Translations under genes and position numbers: made by a program
DNA from: Scortum barcoo
Lineage: Eukaryota > Chordata > Actinopteri > Centrarchiformes > Terapontidae
Direction: 5' to 3'
Assembly: GCA_023238725.1 (NCBI GenBank)
Contig: CM041538.1
Span: 10,104,880 to 10,168,879, forward strand
DNA length: 64,000 nt
Shown here: piece by piece, positions 1 to 12,700 of the stretch
Layout of the letters: every line of letters begins with the position of its first letter
How positions within the stretch are numbered: the stretch's first letter is position 1
The notes under the pieces: model-generated
Databases searched by the model: none
The model's input: the letters and a program-made list of their open reading frames with translations, nothing else
Told to the model about the DNA's origin: nothing

Positions 1-415
1 TGGGTCTGTGGCCTCAGGTGTTGGAGCAGCAGCCGTTCCATGGTCTTCATCACGTGCGACGTCAGGGCGACCGGCCATGAAGTCATTCAGCTCACCAGGG
101 TGCGTGGTTTCTTAGGGACTGGAATGATGCAGGATGTCTTCCACAGCTGGGGCAACCCTCCCCTGTCCCAAGCTCAGGTTGAATATGCGCTGAAGGGGGT
201 GTCTTAGCCCAGCTCCCTCGCACAGGCCTTCAGTAGTCGCGCGGCGATACTCCATCTGGACCTGTCCTCTTCTTTGCTGGGTGGTGTGAATGGGTTGGGG
301 TGATCAAACCTGTTAAAGAAGTGGTTTAGCTGTTTTGCCCTTCCCACATCCCCCTCAATGGGGGCACCTCTCTTGGAGCTGCAGCCAGTGAAGGTCTTCA
401 TCTTCATATCTTCAT
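1..415 (-). mobile_element. LINE reverse-transcriptase fragment, runs off the left edge
   Basis: The minus strand encodes pieces of a non-LTR retrotransposon ORF2. Positions 407-204 read through AKQLNHFFNRFD and ARLLKACARELG, matching NEFFNRFN and PRLLKTCAAELG of the LINE at 39244-41653 in this same window. Positions 100-1 continue with the reverse-transcriptase block that follows the 'rPVALTSHvMKt' motif. It is a truncated and frameshifted fragment; catalytic motifs lie beyond the window edge. The right boundary is approximate, because it abuts the host sequence that the Tc1 element entered (ending atatcaca). Family assignment to the CR1/L2/Rex1 group is inferred from similarity to the longer copy. 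Confidence 0.75.
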
Positions 416-423
416 ATCACATA

Positions 424-2038
424 CAGTGGGGCAAAAAAGTATTTACTCAGCCACCAATTGTGCTCCCAGTTCTCCCACTTAAAAGATGAGAGAGGCCTGT
501 AATTTTCATCATAGGTACACTTCAACTATGAGAGACAGAATGGGGGGAAAGAATCCAGGAAATCACATTATAGGATTTTTAATGAATTAATTGGTAAATT
601 CCTCTGTAAAAGTAAGTATTTGGTCACCTACAAACAAGCAAGATTTCTGGCTCTCACAGACCTGTAACTTCTTCTTTAAGAGGCTCCTCTGTCCTCCACT
701 CGTTACCTGTATTAATGGCACCTGTTTGAACTTGTTATCAGTATAAAAGACACCTGTCCACGAACCTCAAACAGTCAGACTCCTAAACTCCACTATGGCC
801 AAGACCAAAGAGCTGTCAAAGGACACCAGAAACAAAATTGTAGACCTGCACCAGGCTGGGAAGACTGAATCTGCAATAGGTAAGCAGCTTGGTGTGAAGA
901 AATCAACTGTGGGAGCAAGTTATTAGAAAATGCTAGGAAGACATACAAGACCACAGATAATCTCCCTTGATCTGGGGCTCCACGCAAGATCTCACCCCGT
1001 GGGGTACCAAAATGATCACGAGAACGGTGAGCAAAAATCCCAGAACCACACGGGGGGACCTAGTGAATGACCTGCAGTGACCTGGGACCAAAGTAACAAA
1101 GGCTACCATCAGTAACACACTACGCCTGCCAGGGACTCAAATCCTGCAGTGCCATGCCAGACGTGTCCCCCTGCTTAAGCCAGTACATGTCCAGGCCCTG
1201 TCTGAAGTTTGCTAGAGAGCATTTGGATGATCCAGAAGAGGATTGGGAGAATGTCATATGGTCAGATGAAACCAAAATAGAACTTTTTGGTAAAAACTAA
1301 AAACCAACAACTTGTCGTGTTTGGAGGAGAAAGAATGCTGAGTTGCATCCAAAGAACACCATACCTACTGTGAAGCATGGGGGTGGAAACATCATGCTTT
1401 GGGGCTGTTTTTCTGCAAAGGGACCAGGATGACTGATCCGTGTAAAGGAAAGAATGAATGGGGCAAATGGGGCCATGTATCATGTGAGATTTTGAGTGAA
1501 AACCTCCTTCCATCAGCAAGGGCATTGAAGATGAAACGTGGCTGGGTCTTTCAGCATGACAAGTGATCCCAAACACACCGCCCGGGCAACGAAGGAGTGG
1601 CTTTGTAAGAAGCATTTCAAGGTCCTGGAGTGGCCTAGCCAGTCTCCAAATCTCAACCCCATAGAAAATCTTTGGAGGGAGTTGAAAGTCTGTGTTGCCC
1701 AGCGACAGCCCCAAAACATCACTGCTCTAGAGGAGATCTGCATGGAGGAATGGGCCAAAATACCAGCAACAGTGTGTGAAAACCTTGTGAAGACTTACAG
1801 AAAACGTTTGACCTCTGTCATTGCCAACAAAGGGTATATAACAAAGTATTGAGATGAACGATTGTTTATTGTTATTTGCAAATAAATTCTTTAAAAATCA
1901 GACAATGTGATTTTCTGGATTTTTTTTTTCTCTCATAGTTGAGGTATACCTATGATGAAAATTGGAGACCTCTCTCATCTTTTAAGTGGGAGAACTTGCA
2001 CAATTGGTGGCCTGACTATATACTTTTTTGCCCCACTG
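424..2038 (+). mobile_element. Tc1/mariner-type DNA transposon, degenerate transposase
   Basis: Terminal inverted repeats begin CAGTGGGGCAAAAAAGTAT at 424 and end with the complement at 2038. Inverted similarity extends more than 100 bp inwards. A TA dinucleotide flanks each end (422-423 and 2039-2040), the Tc1/mariner target duplication. The transposase starts near 795 (MAKTKELSKDTRNKIVDLHQ, a paired-type helix-turn-helix) and ends at 1852 (SQSPNLNPIENLWRELK, the last acidic residue of the DDE catalytic triad). Stops and frameshifts interrupt the middle, so it cannot make a full protein. Removing it rejoins atatcacaTAaatgggacc, the sequence seen uninterrupted upstream of copies C, D and E, so it inserted into the array's spacer. 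Confidence 0.93.
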
Positions 2039-2040
2039 TA

Positions 2041-2556
2041 AATGGGACCAGAGAAAAACCAACAGCAGGATATAAAGAATGGAGAGGAGGCATAAGGTTT
2101 GGTGTTTCGCTCTTGGTAGTCCTGATGATGTTGTTAGTCACACCATGTATGTACATTTACAACTTATCATGTCTAATCTCCCACCAAACTGGCTTCACAC
2201 CAAAAGTCTGACATGAGGCAAATGTGTGTTACTGTTACTCTCTTCTTTACAAGCCTCATGTACTAAAGTCCACCACAAAAAACAGAATCCAAATGCAAGA
2301 GCATCTACATACTGTATTAACAGACTGAATAAGGTCAATTTAATAGAGTGAACAGGTAAATAAAAAATCATAAGAAGACAGATGTGAGGTTTAGATAATG
2401 GAGAATTTCCTGTTGGCTTTGACATAGCAGAAATGAAGCTTCCTGTCAGATAACCAGGGGTGAGGTTTAAGACGTAACAAACTGTGTAGAAACATATTTA
2501 ACTTTCTGAGCACTGAAGTGAGAAACAAATAAGTGTTTATACCTGAACTCCTGGAT
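2041..2556 (+). promoter_or_regulatory. Copy A upstream region with ETS-GATA pair
   Basis: This upstream block is repeated with little change before copies B, C, D and E. CTTCCTGT at 2439-2446 is the complement of ACAGGAAG, a textbook ETS/PU.1-type site, and AGATAA (GATA type) follows at 2448-2453. A second TTTCCTGT lies at 2406-2413. No clear TATA box is seen in the 100 bp before the ATG. PU.1/ETS control is known for leukocyte genes including CD45; control here is inference only. Confidence 0.35.
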
Positions 2557-5500
2557 ATGGCAGGTCTCTGTGGTCTCAAAATCCTGCTGCTTTGTGCTGG
2601 AATCATCAATTCGGCCAACTGTAAGTCATCATCTTCAGCGTCAATGTGATATTGTTATTTTAGTCAAGAGATTGTAGAAACAAAGAGACGTTTTCGAAGT
2701 GATCCTAAATCTTAAAAGATCAGTGTTTTTTTAATTTTACACAATATTTAGTGTTTAAAAAAACGTGATTTTTGGAGCCTATGATTGCATAGTGAGGGAT
2801 TATTTACATGAGAAAAGTGGAAACATTGTTTATGTGCTTGAGAGTTTATGCTGTTGAATATTTAAAATAAAGATGAGATGTCTAATATTGGTCTCCTCTC
2901 CATTATAATGAAAAGAGGATATTAGTGAATCCAAATAAATAAGACTACAATTGATTTAAAACACAAATAAGAATCTGTTTTTCTGTTAGTATCAAAGTTA
3001 ATGCTAACATTAAAAAAAGATTAATTAAGTATAAAAAAGCGCTGCATGTACAACATAATATATTTTTAATTATTCATTCCTCAACAGCATTAATTTATTA
3101 TTTTAAGCCTACTATAGTGCAAGGATTGTGAAGTCCAAATAAAAGACCAAATATCTTTAACTTATTTAATTAAATGACATAATTATATAACTTCAGTATA
3201 TCTTCAAATCTTCCTGTCTGAACTCCAATTAAAAGAATTTAATAAGATCAAATACAGATAAAACACACAGAATAAAAACCTGGACTGGATTAAAAGTAAT
3301 AATTTATTATGTATTTATAATAATGAAGATAAGGTTTAGAGCGATTTCCAAGGTGCTTTAGATATTGATAAACATATATTGCTTTTGTATTGTTTTCTAA
3401 CCTGAAAAAATGTAATTGCATTTTACAGCTGCCCCTCCGTCACAGTGTGAGTATAACTTTCATTGTTCTGTTTGTGATTTGTTATATTAAGTACATTATA
3501 TTACATACAAATGCAGATGTGTATTTACACAGTCTTGGCTTTGTAGACTGTGTAGATTTCATCCTGCTTCAGAAAAAACAGCAGCACATTCAACATGTAC
3601 ATGAACAAACCTTCACAACCTTTGTTTCCTCAAGAGGCTAATCTGAATTTTTTTTTTTTTACAATGTTACAGAAATCAACAACACAACAAGGCTATATTG
3701 CTGGCAAATACATCATAAACATTAAGTATAATGATACAATAATGATAATAATGATGATAATAATGATATTAGTACATTTTATTTGTATAGTACTTTTCAA
3801 GCTGGGAGCACAATTAACAATATAAAACAATCAGAAATATTATATATAAAGACAAAAATATAAAGACAAAATAGTGTATTAAAAAATAATCAGTTTAATC
3901 AACCAAAGGATAAAATGAAAACTAGACAAATAAAATCCTTCTATCGTACGAGCATTTCAGTGGATAATCGTATTAACACATCACAAACCGCTCCACCTGA
4001 TTATCAGAATTTTTGTTCAAGAAACAAAAGATGCATGGTGGAAAGTTTAATACTCAATTATAAAAATTTTCAGGGCTTGACATTTATTTGTTCTTACATG
4101 CAGTGTATGACTGATCAATCAACACAGCACATTGTTCCTCTGTGCATGTTTAATATTATGTGTGTAGAATCAAAGAGCAAATTCTACCTGCATTTGGGTG
4201 GGTGCTCATCTTCTCATCTCATCAACAAACAGTTTACTGTACTAATTATATTGCCTTTCAGCATATCACTTACTTTGCAATTAAAATAGACTCATACAGT
4301 GAGTCTGCAGAATACTACATAATATTTAATAATAAATTGGAGTGTATGATAGCAAAAGGAACAAAATTAAAACCAAATTTAAAACATGTGTTCTCACAAC
4401 AGACCTGTACTATGTAAACAAATAAAACTAGATGTTTGGTCAAAAAGCAAGCCTGTTAAAATGACAGATAAATTTTTAGCAGATCAAAAACTAACTGGAA
4501 GACTGTCCTAAAGGTGAGGTGCCAGTAAAACAAATACTTATCACCGTTAAACCTTGACCTAGACCCTGGAACACCCAGCAGTCCTAACCCAGCAGATGTG
4601 AGAGGATTTTTGAACAGCAGCGGGTAATTAATGAAGAAGACCGACCTGAGATTCAGCTATATTACATCTTTCAGCATACTGCTGGTTCTGAAATGATTTT
4701 TCATTGTGCCCATATGGACTGAATCAGTTGTTCATTCAAAGTTCATGTGTTGTGCAGCTTGCAAACATTGTGGGCTCTTTAGCGATGTTTTCCTGATAAA
4801 ACATAGTCTATAAGTCGCGATGACACAGTTTCAGCACTGACCTCAGTTAGCATTTCCTGTATAGCAAATGAACCGCAGCTTCATACTGTGGGAGTGAGAC
4901 AACGTATACACGGTGTCTTTTTGGTGTGACATCTCATCTATACTAGCCACATAGCAACAGCAGCCTGGATGGGGCGCAGCACTTGCAGCCCAACACAAAA
5001 CAAATGTACTATCACATAGACGCTGGAATAAAACAGAACTGAAGTGTATGAATACACTTTGTGTTGTGGTCACATGTATAAAGCACAAGTGAAATCAATC
5101 AGCTGTTATGTGGTTGGTGTAGATAGTTCTGTTGATTCAAATTTAGGCATACTGATTTCACTGTAATTTCTTTCAGGAAGACATTTGTGTGTTTCAGGTA
5201 TCAGCTGCACAAAGGAAAAGGTTTGTAAAATATGAGACTGGATAGTTGTTTTGGTGTATTTGATTTCTAATCATATATTAACATTTTGTTTTCTTTTTAA
5301 CAAAGTGTCCAGCCACCACACAAGCCCCTTCACAGTTGATATCATTTTTTTCAGATTAGCCATCTTTAACATGTTCAACGTATATATTATATTGGTTTCA
5401 GTATTTCACATGCTTCTCTTACTTTGTAACAAATACAATTAAAGAAATTCATACAGTGAATGTGCAGAATGTTTGATTTCAAACTGTTTGATCAAACAGT

Positions 5501-8500
5501 GTCATCAGATGGTTTAAATTAACAAAGAGATTTTATTATTCTCTTTATTTTGTGAGCAGGTTCTTACACTGTCACAACCAATCAAGTTTGGCTTCAAGAT
5601 TGACATTACAAGCGTCAACATCGGTAACTACAACATAAACATTACTGAAGTGGGCCGACCTGAGAGACTGCAAAGACATCCAGCGTTCAATATCCAGACT
5701 CATCACATGAAATCCTACACCTGAAGCCCTGCACTGAATATGAGCATAATGTGGCATTTATTGATAGTACTGCCAAAGAAACCCACTGTACCCACACTGA
5801 AAATAAAACTACAACAACAGGAATGAGTGAGTAAAAATAATAATTCACACTATTGAATTGCATCTTATTTCTTTAACATACAAAAGAAACAGAGAGACAT
5901 TTGTGCATCACTTGTATATTTCAGGTAAAGATGACGTTGAAGATATCCACTGCACACCTGGATATGTTTGTTACCGGAGTGAATGGGACATCAGCTCTTC
6001 ACTATCAGCATCAAACAAGATTCCAGCTGAGCCATGCAGAAGTGACAAGAAAGCTTTCTGCATCAAACCTGGTTTTAATGACATTTGCTCAGAATTGACA
6101 ACAACCTTCACTTCAGGAAACTGTGTGAACTCCTTCAGCTTCACCACAAGCATCAGAGTTGGTATGTACAATAAATGGAGTCATCCTCTGTTTTGGATTG
6201 TATGTTGTTTTGACCTTATTTCATCATGTTTAATGTCTGTGCTGTTTTATTGTTTTTCCACAGATTTCTTAAATCCAAGTGAAATTCAAGTGACTGCTCC
6301 CACTGGACTTCCTGCAAACATAAACACAACATTACCTCCAAACTGTAATGACCTTACCATTGACTACACCTGTCTGGGTAAGTGAAAAGACAAGACGTAA
6401 AGAGACTTTGTCTGTCATCATCATTATGAATGGAAATAGGTAGAGATCTTGTTCAGTAATTTGTTAGATGTGCACACTGCAGACAGACTGACAGAGAAGA
6501 TGATGGAAATGAGTCCAATGGTCTTTTAGTGGAAGAGGAAGTCAAATTTTTGCTTTGTGCACTAAATCAGATTTATGTATTTCTCTGAATGATTCCACAT
6601 TTGAATCAAATATAAACCCAAGAGATTGTTGCTCTTTCCATTAAAGCACAAACACCAGTTGTTGAAGAAATGCTGTCGTTCTTGTGTCTCCTCAGAACAA
6701 CAAAATAAATACAACAAGCCCAAGAGCCTGTCTGAGCTGGAGACCTTCACAGACTACAGCTGTACTGGTCAGATCAAGGACAACAATGTCCCCATAAACA
6801 AGACAAAAGCTGTTGAATTCCAGATTGACTGTGGTATGTTGACTTCATCTGTAAAGATTACAACAATAAGCCCATATCCTCAGCAGTGTTACAGATGTTT
6901 AATGTCTTCTCACAGATCCTAGAATAGCCATAAAGAGAGAGAAGCAGAGTGCAACCAACACCACCACTGATCTGAGTTGGACCACGACCAGTAAAAACTG
7001 TCGGGATGATGATCTTCAGAATTTGTTTTATTATTGCAGTTGTTCATCTGATACCACTAAACAAACAGGAAAGGGTAAGTAAAACTATTTAGATAAACTC
7101 TGATTATTGGTGGTCTGTTAGCTGGTCAGTTTAGCTAAATAGTGAAATATATTGCAGACATTTGTATCCTCTGTGAACCTACAGTGCTCCATGCTAACAC
7201 TTTAGGAGGCTGAGTGATAGTCAATGTAAATAACCTGAGATAATATATATAGTCTCACTTTGGTGAGAAACATTCAAAAAATTAATATGAAATACGATAC
7301 AGAAATAACATTGAACTGTCAGAGTGTATTATTCTTGTTTCCATTGAAAGTAAACTTCAGGTCAGAAAAAAACAGTTTACAGTTACAATCCACTGCACAG
7401 TGAATGATTAATGTTTGTTAATTGTAACCTCAACATCAATATATAAATGATATTAACTGAATTGATTGATTGATTGATTGATTGGAATTGATTGATTGAA
7501 AACAATCTGCTGTTGATTAGTTTTTTTGTCTTTGTTGTCTCGTTAGTCAGTCAAACACAAAACAAAACTGTTAATGAGACTATGTTACAGTTACAGGGAA
7601 CAAACATCCAACAGGAGGAAAATGTCGTGTTGCTCAACTGAATCCATACCAACATTACACCTGTGAAGTCTTTGCCACCTACAAAGGCAAAAAAGTTGGC
7701 CGACAAGAACAAGTTGAACAGAAAACTGAAATTGGAAGTAAGTGTCCAAAAATCTTTTGGAGAAGATTTATTTCTTAAAGTACTGAACATCCAGTTAAGA
7801 CAGTTGTGTGGCAGTAAAAGTAAATGTCTGTGTTGAAGACTGAAGTAAAAAAATCAGTATTTTGAGAGAGAACTGATGTCACATGACATACTATGACTCT
7901 TTTCATAGAAATATGTTACTATAAAAATAAGAAGTACTTGAATTTGAAACATCAAGTGAACATGAGATTTTCCATCGTCAGTTTATTTGATCTATTACTT
8001 CAATTTGATTATAGTGATTATAATTCTAAATGTAACTTATTCCAATCATTATCATGACATTAATTATGAAATTTGCCTTTTTCTTATTGTTTCTGCATTG
8101 ACAATGACAGTTCCTATTTTGTGAATTTGTCATTTGTCATGTTTCGTTCACTGTCCTGTTTGTTTTCTGGTTTTGTTTAAGTTTTGTATGTCATGTTTCT
8201 GTTTCCTTGTTCTGGCGTCAGTCATGTTTTATTTTGAAATCAACTCTCCCTCATGTTTCAGGTCCCCTTAAACTTCCTGCCATTGTGTGTTTCCCGCCTG
8301 GTGTGATTGTCTGCCCCTCCCTGATTGTTTCCACCTGTTGCCCTTTTCCTCATGTGTATATATAGTCTGTCTCCCCCCCTGTCTCGTTGCCAGATCGTCA
8401 AGTGATGTGTTAAGTGGTTTTTCCTTCGTGTCATGTCTAGAGTTTTTTTTTGTAAGATCACTTTATTAAAACCTCAAAACCAATCTTGTCGTGAGTCGTG

Positions 8501-9775
8501 TCCTGCATGTGGGTTCTCCTGCCTGGTTTAAAGAACGTAACATTATTTTAAAAATGATAAAGCTTCAGTGTTGAAGCAGCTCTTATAGAAAGCTAAAATG
8601 TCACTTTAACTGTGGGTTAGGATGCTGTTTTAACTAATGGGAAATATGTTGTTTTTCATAACTCTTTTACAGTACCAGAAAGAATTACTGGACTGAAAGT
8701 GACTGCTCCAGAGAATAATGTGATTAAAGTAACCTGCAATGCTGTAAGAAACTGGAATGGACCTACTGGTGTATACATAGCACAGCTCAATGATGACAGC
8801 AGCTCTGAGAAGAGAGAGAAGAAATGCAAGTTTGAATTCAGAGACTTGAGCAACTCAGCAACAAAATACAAACTGACGGTTTGCAATATTCTAACTTTTG
8901 GCTTGACAAATTTATTTCAGCTTTATTCCTCATTTTTCTTTCTTTCTTTCTTTCATTTCTTTCAAATGTTACAATTCCTGATAAAATTTGTTTTTTCCAT
9001 CTTTCCAGGTGACTGTTTACAACGGTAAACATTAACAGCGAGCCTGTGACAGAATTTGTTTCCACTCTCTGTATGTGCACTTTTGATTAATGCCACAAAT
9101 TGTCTCACATTGTTAAATCATTTGACACATTTTGCTGTGATGTACAGCACATACATTCATTTGTGGACACTGTGTCTTTCAATGACCGTTTGATTTTATT
9201 TTCATTTTACAGACAATGATAAAGCTCTCATTGGGTTTCTGGTCTTTTCATCATCATCATCCTCATCATTCTGGCTGTGGTGGTCTTTGTCAAGTGCAGA
9301 AAGTAACAATCATTTCATATAGTTTACCCTTTTGTCTTTTGACTTTTCATAGCACAGTGCATACTTTCTTATATGACATCCTATTTGCATTAGACTTTAT
9401 AAAACTACTACAATAAAACTTAACTACTTTTTCCACAGTCGTGTGAATGAAGATGACATGCTTAATTCGACAGCAAGTGAGTAAACTTTCTTGTTTTTAC
9501 TACTTTGACTAAGGATTCACATTCAGGTTCATTCAGGAAGAAACATTACCAATGACATTTTAACAGTCAGGTTATTAGATTACATATTATCAAGTAGGAA
9601 CACTGTATTACAGTATTTCTCTAAAACAAAGGATAATAACTCTTAGTTGTAACACTTTTGAACAGGATGTTTTTCATTAGTTCTGTGGTATAAGGGGTAA
9701 ACATTATGTTGCAGTATTTCCTGTTTATTTGTTGCAGTTTATGTTAATGTACGACCCCCCCGGACAGCATCATAA
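2557..9775 (+). pseudogene. CD45-like (ptprc) ectodomain copy A, 3'-truncated, disrupted
   Basis: Exons placed by GT/AG sites and alignment with the other copies: 2557-2620 signal peptide (MAGLCGLKILLLCAGIINSAN), 3429-3446, 5560-5826, 5925-6161 (Cys-rich), 6264-6377, 6696-6833, 6916-7074, 7597-7737, 8673-8878 and 9009-9070 (membrane-proximal FN3), 9213-9302 (membrane), 9439-9476, and 9738 to the stop at 9773-9775. Breaks: exon 5560 has +1 then +2 insertions with an in-frame TGA between; exon 9009 has +1 giving TAA; the membrane exon carries a net +5 (TCATCATC expansion) that destroys the hydrophobic frame. The exon near 3660 is eroded, and the second mini-exon near 5313 has lost its donor. 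AATAAA lies at 10084-10089. CD45 is a leukocyte receptor tyrosine phosphatase; no phosphatase exon exists here. This is the most damaged copy at the membrane end. Confidence 0.8.
8135..8542 (+). mobile_element. Solo-LTR-like insertion in copy A intron
   Basis: A 408 bp block begins TGTCATG and ends AACGTAACA. It is flanked by TCATT (8130-8134) and TTATT (8543-8547), an imperfect 5 bp target duplication. Copy B lacks it and shows the empty site. It contains a TATA-like tatatata near 8357 and an ATTAAA polyadenylation-like signal near 8464, as expected of an LTR. A near-identical block occupies the same site in copy C, and a diverged inverted relative lies in copy D. No internal retroelement genes are attached. 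Confidence 0.7.
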
Positions 9776-11472
9776 AGAAGCTTGCCTGATAAAGAAAGGC
9801 CTGATGGAGCTGCCTACCAGATCATCATTTAATCTTTGTGCTTAGTTTTTAAGTTGTTCCAGTATGTAGTAGGTCTTCTGCTGTTTTAGATTTGATTTTA
9901 AAACCTTTTTTTTCATTAGCTACGAGCTTCAATAATACATTTGGTTTAACTAATTACATGCTTTGGTATTTTTCCTTCAGTTTGTTTTCCTTTTACACTT
10001 TCAGCCTGTCTGTTGATCATATTATAACATGTCAGAAACTCATTTTCTTATTGATATTTTTAATATGCATGAGAGCCTGGTAAAATAAAGTAGAGTTAAA
10101 TTGGAGATATCCCAGCCACACTTGAAGGTGTTGTTGATCATTTGCCTGATTTCTTGTAGTTTAGAACATTTGTGGTGCCATAAAGAATCATTTTGTAAAT
10201 GTGAAGCTACTTCTGGGACTGGTAGCTTGTAGAAAAGGGAATTTAATGGGTCAAATGGCACTTAATGTTAACTTTGTTGTTGTTGTTGTTTGGGATCAGT
10301 CACCTTTTGTCACAGTAACGTGAAGGTGATACTAAATACATTCACTACACACAAATGACCTTTGTTTTAACTGTCTGAAGAAGTTGATGCTGATGAAGTT
10401 TTGTCCACAGTCCCAACTATTCTCCCAGTAAACAGTGGACATACTGTTTTATTACTCAACACAATGTTGACTCTGAACAGAGACACATGTGTTCCAATTA
10501 ATTAAACTTTTACACTTTGCAGGCTCAATAATAAAATCACAAAACTAAACACACCCACATAAGAGCAGCGAAGCAGCTGTAACTTTCACATCCTCAAGGT
10601 GGCCCAAGTGTCAAGCTGCAGCTTACGTTACTGCCTTGCCTGTGGATGGCGTTCGACAACATGACAACTGCTGCTGTGTTGAAGTCAGAGTTTGGATCCT
10701 CTGAGGTTCACATTTCTCACTTTTTGTCTGATTAGATTTGTCCAAATTCAGTGGCTGCTCCAAACATAGCAACCTTATTTTTCATGAATGGAGAGTACAG
10801 CTAACATCCTCCATCTTGTTGTCTGACAGTTGTTTAATGGTGCATTCAGGTGATCCTCATCAACCTAAAATCAGGATTTATTATGTGATAATGTTATATG
10901 TTTGAGGTATTTGCTGAGGTAGGTGCTGTCTTTCACTGCTAAAATATCACATAAACATAAATGGGACCAGAGAAGAACCAACAGCAGGATGTAAAGAATG
11001 GAGAGGAGGCATAAGGTTTGGTGTTTGCTCTTGGTAGTCCTGATGATATTTAGTCAACATGTATGTACATTTACAACTTATCATGTCTAATCTCCCAGCA
11101 AACTGGCTTCACACCAAAAGTCTGACATGAAGGCAAATGTGTGTTACTGTTACTCTCTTCTTTACAAGCCTCATGTACTAAAAGCCCACCACAAAAAACA
11201 GAATCCAAATGCAAGAGCATCTACATACTGTATTAACAGACTGAATAAGGTCAATTTAACAGAGTGAACAGGTAAATAAAAAACCATAAGAAGACAGATG
11301 TGAGGTTTAGATAATGGAGGATTTCCTGTTGGCTTTGACATAGCAGAAATGAAGCTTCCTGTCAGATAACCAGGGGTGAGGTTTAAGACGTAAGAAACTG
11401 TGTAGAAACATATTTAACTTTCTGAGCACTGAAGTGAGAAACAAATAAGTGTTTACACCTGAACTCCTGGAT
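9776..11472. repeat. Array spacer between copies A and B
   Basis: This 1.7 kb spacer holds the copy A 3' region (AATAAA at 10084-10089), a (TTG)n run near 10275-10290, and the copy B upstream region. The same spacer recurs after B, C and D and partly after E, so it is part of the duplicated unit. The CD45-type juxtamembrane fossil lies just after the copy A stop. An ETS-type CTTCCTGT at 11355-11362 and AGATAA at 11364-11369 precede the copy B ATG. No other gene is seen. Confidence 0.75.
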
Positions 11473-12490
11473 ATGGCATGTCTCTGTGGTCTCAAGATCC
11501 TGCTGCTTTGTGCTGGAATCATCAATTCGGCCAACTGTAAGTCACCATCTTCAATATTTAATGTTTAAAAGAATTTGATTTTTGGAGCCTACGTGATGTG
11601 CATAGGGAGATTGTTATTTTATTTCACACGAGAAAATTGTGGCAAATTGAACCACAGCGTCAATGTGATATTGTTATTTTAGTCGACTACAAGAGATTGT
11701 AGAAACATTAAAAAAAGATTAATTAAGTATAAAAAAGAGACAACATAATATATTTTTAATTATTCATTCCTCAACACGTTTTCGAAGTGATCTTAAATCT
11801 TAAAAGATCAGTGTTTTTTTAATTTTACACAATATTTAATGTTTAAAAAAACATTAATTTATTATTTTGATTTTTGGAGCCTATGATTGCATAGTAAGGG
11901 ATTATTTACATGAGAAAAGTGGAAACATTGTTTATGCGCTTGAGAGTTTATGCTGTTGAATATTTAAAATAAAGATGAGATGTCTAATATTGGTCTCCTC
12001 TCCATTATAATGAAAAGAGGATATTAGGTGAATCCAAATAAATAAGACTACAATTGATTTAAAACACAAATAAGAATCTCTTTTTCTGTTAGTATCAAAG
12101 TTAATGCTAACATGGACTGGAATAAAAGTAGTAATTTATTATGTATTTATAATAATGAAGATAAGGGTTAGAGCGATTTCCAAGGTGCTTTAGATATTGA
12201 TAAACATATATTGCTTTTGTATTGCTTTCTAACCTGAAAAAATGTATTTGCATATTACAGCTGCCCCTCCGTCACAGTGTGAGTATAACTTTCATTGTTC
12301 TGTTTGTGATTTATTATATTAAGTACATTATATTACATACAAATGCAGATGTGTATTTACTTAGTCTTGGCTTTGTAGACTGTGTAGATTTCATCCTGCT
12401 TCAGAACAAACAGCAGCACATTCAACATGTACATGAACAAACCTTCACAACCTTTGTTTCCTCAAGAGGCTAATCTGACTTTTTTTGTAG

Positions 12491-12700
12491 GTTCTTACAA
12501 TGTTACAGCAATCAATTTTGATTTTCAAATCAACATAAAAGGCTATATTGCTGGCAAATACATCATAAACATTAAGAATAATGATAACAATAATGATAAT
12601 CATAATGATAATAATGATATTAGTACATTTTATTTGTATAGTACCTTTCAAGTTGGGAGCACAAAGTGCTTTCCATTAACAATATAAAACAATCAGAAAT
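12491..12700 (+). pseudogene. Fossil first-domain exon truncated by simple repeat (copy B example)
   Basis: After a good acceptor (tttttgtag, 12490) the sequence reads CSYNVTAINFDFQINIKGYI, then AGKYIINI. This parallels GSYTVTPIKFGFKIDITSVN and IGNYNINI at the start of exon 14834, so it is a second copy of the same domain exon. Homology stops near 12575, where an AATGAT-type microsatellite and a repeat containing 'tacattttatttgtatagta' take over. No donor is present. The same exon is broken at the same point in C (29283), D (38329, with an in-frame TAA) and E (51797), and is more eroded in A. Confidence 0.6.

Noticed and set aside
2391..2618. Antisense 75-residue frame (MAELMIPAQSSRILRPQR...) repeated opposite the signal-peptide exon of all five copies
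   Set aside because: It is the complement of the signal-peptide exon and upstream region; repetition follows from duplication of the unit, and no domain or splice logic supports it.
4843..5088. Minus-strand frame with a Cys/His-rich stretch in the long intron, also in copy B
   Set aside because: Low-complexity, no recognised domain, and the frame differs between copies; treated as intron.
2557..9775. Possibility that the units are immunoglobulin-type or cytokine receptors
   Set aside because: No Ig C-W-C pattern or WSXWS motif is seen; the membrane segment, last FN3 domain and juxtamembrane fossil match CD45 better.
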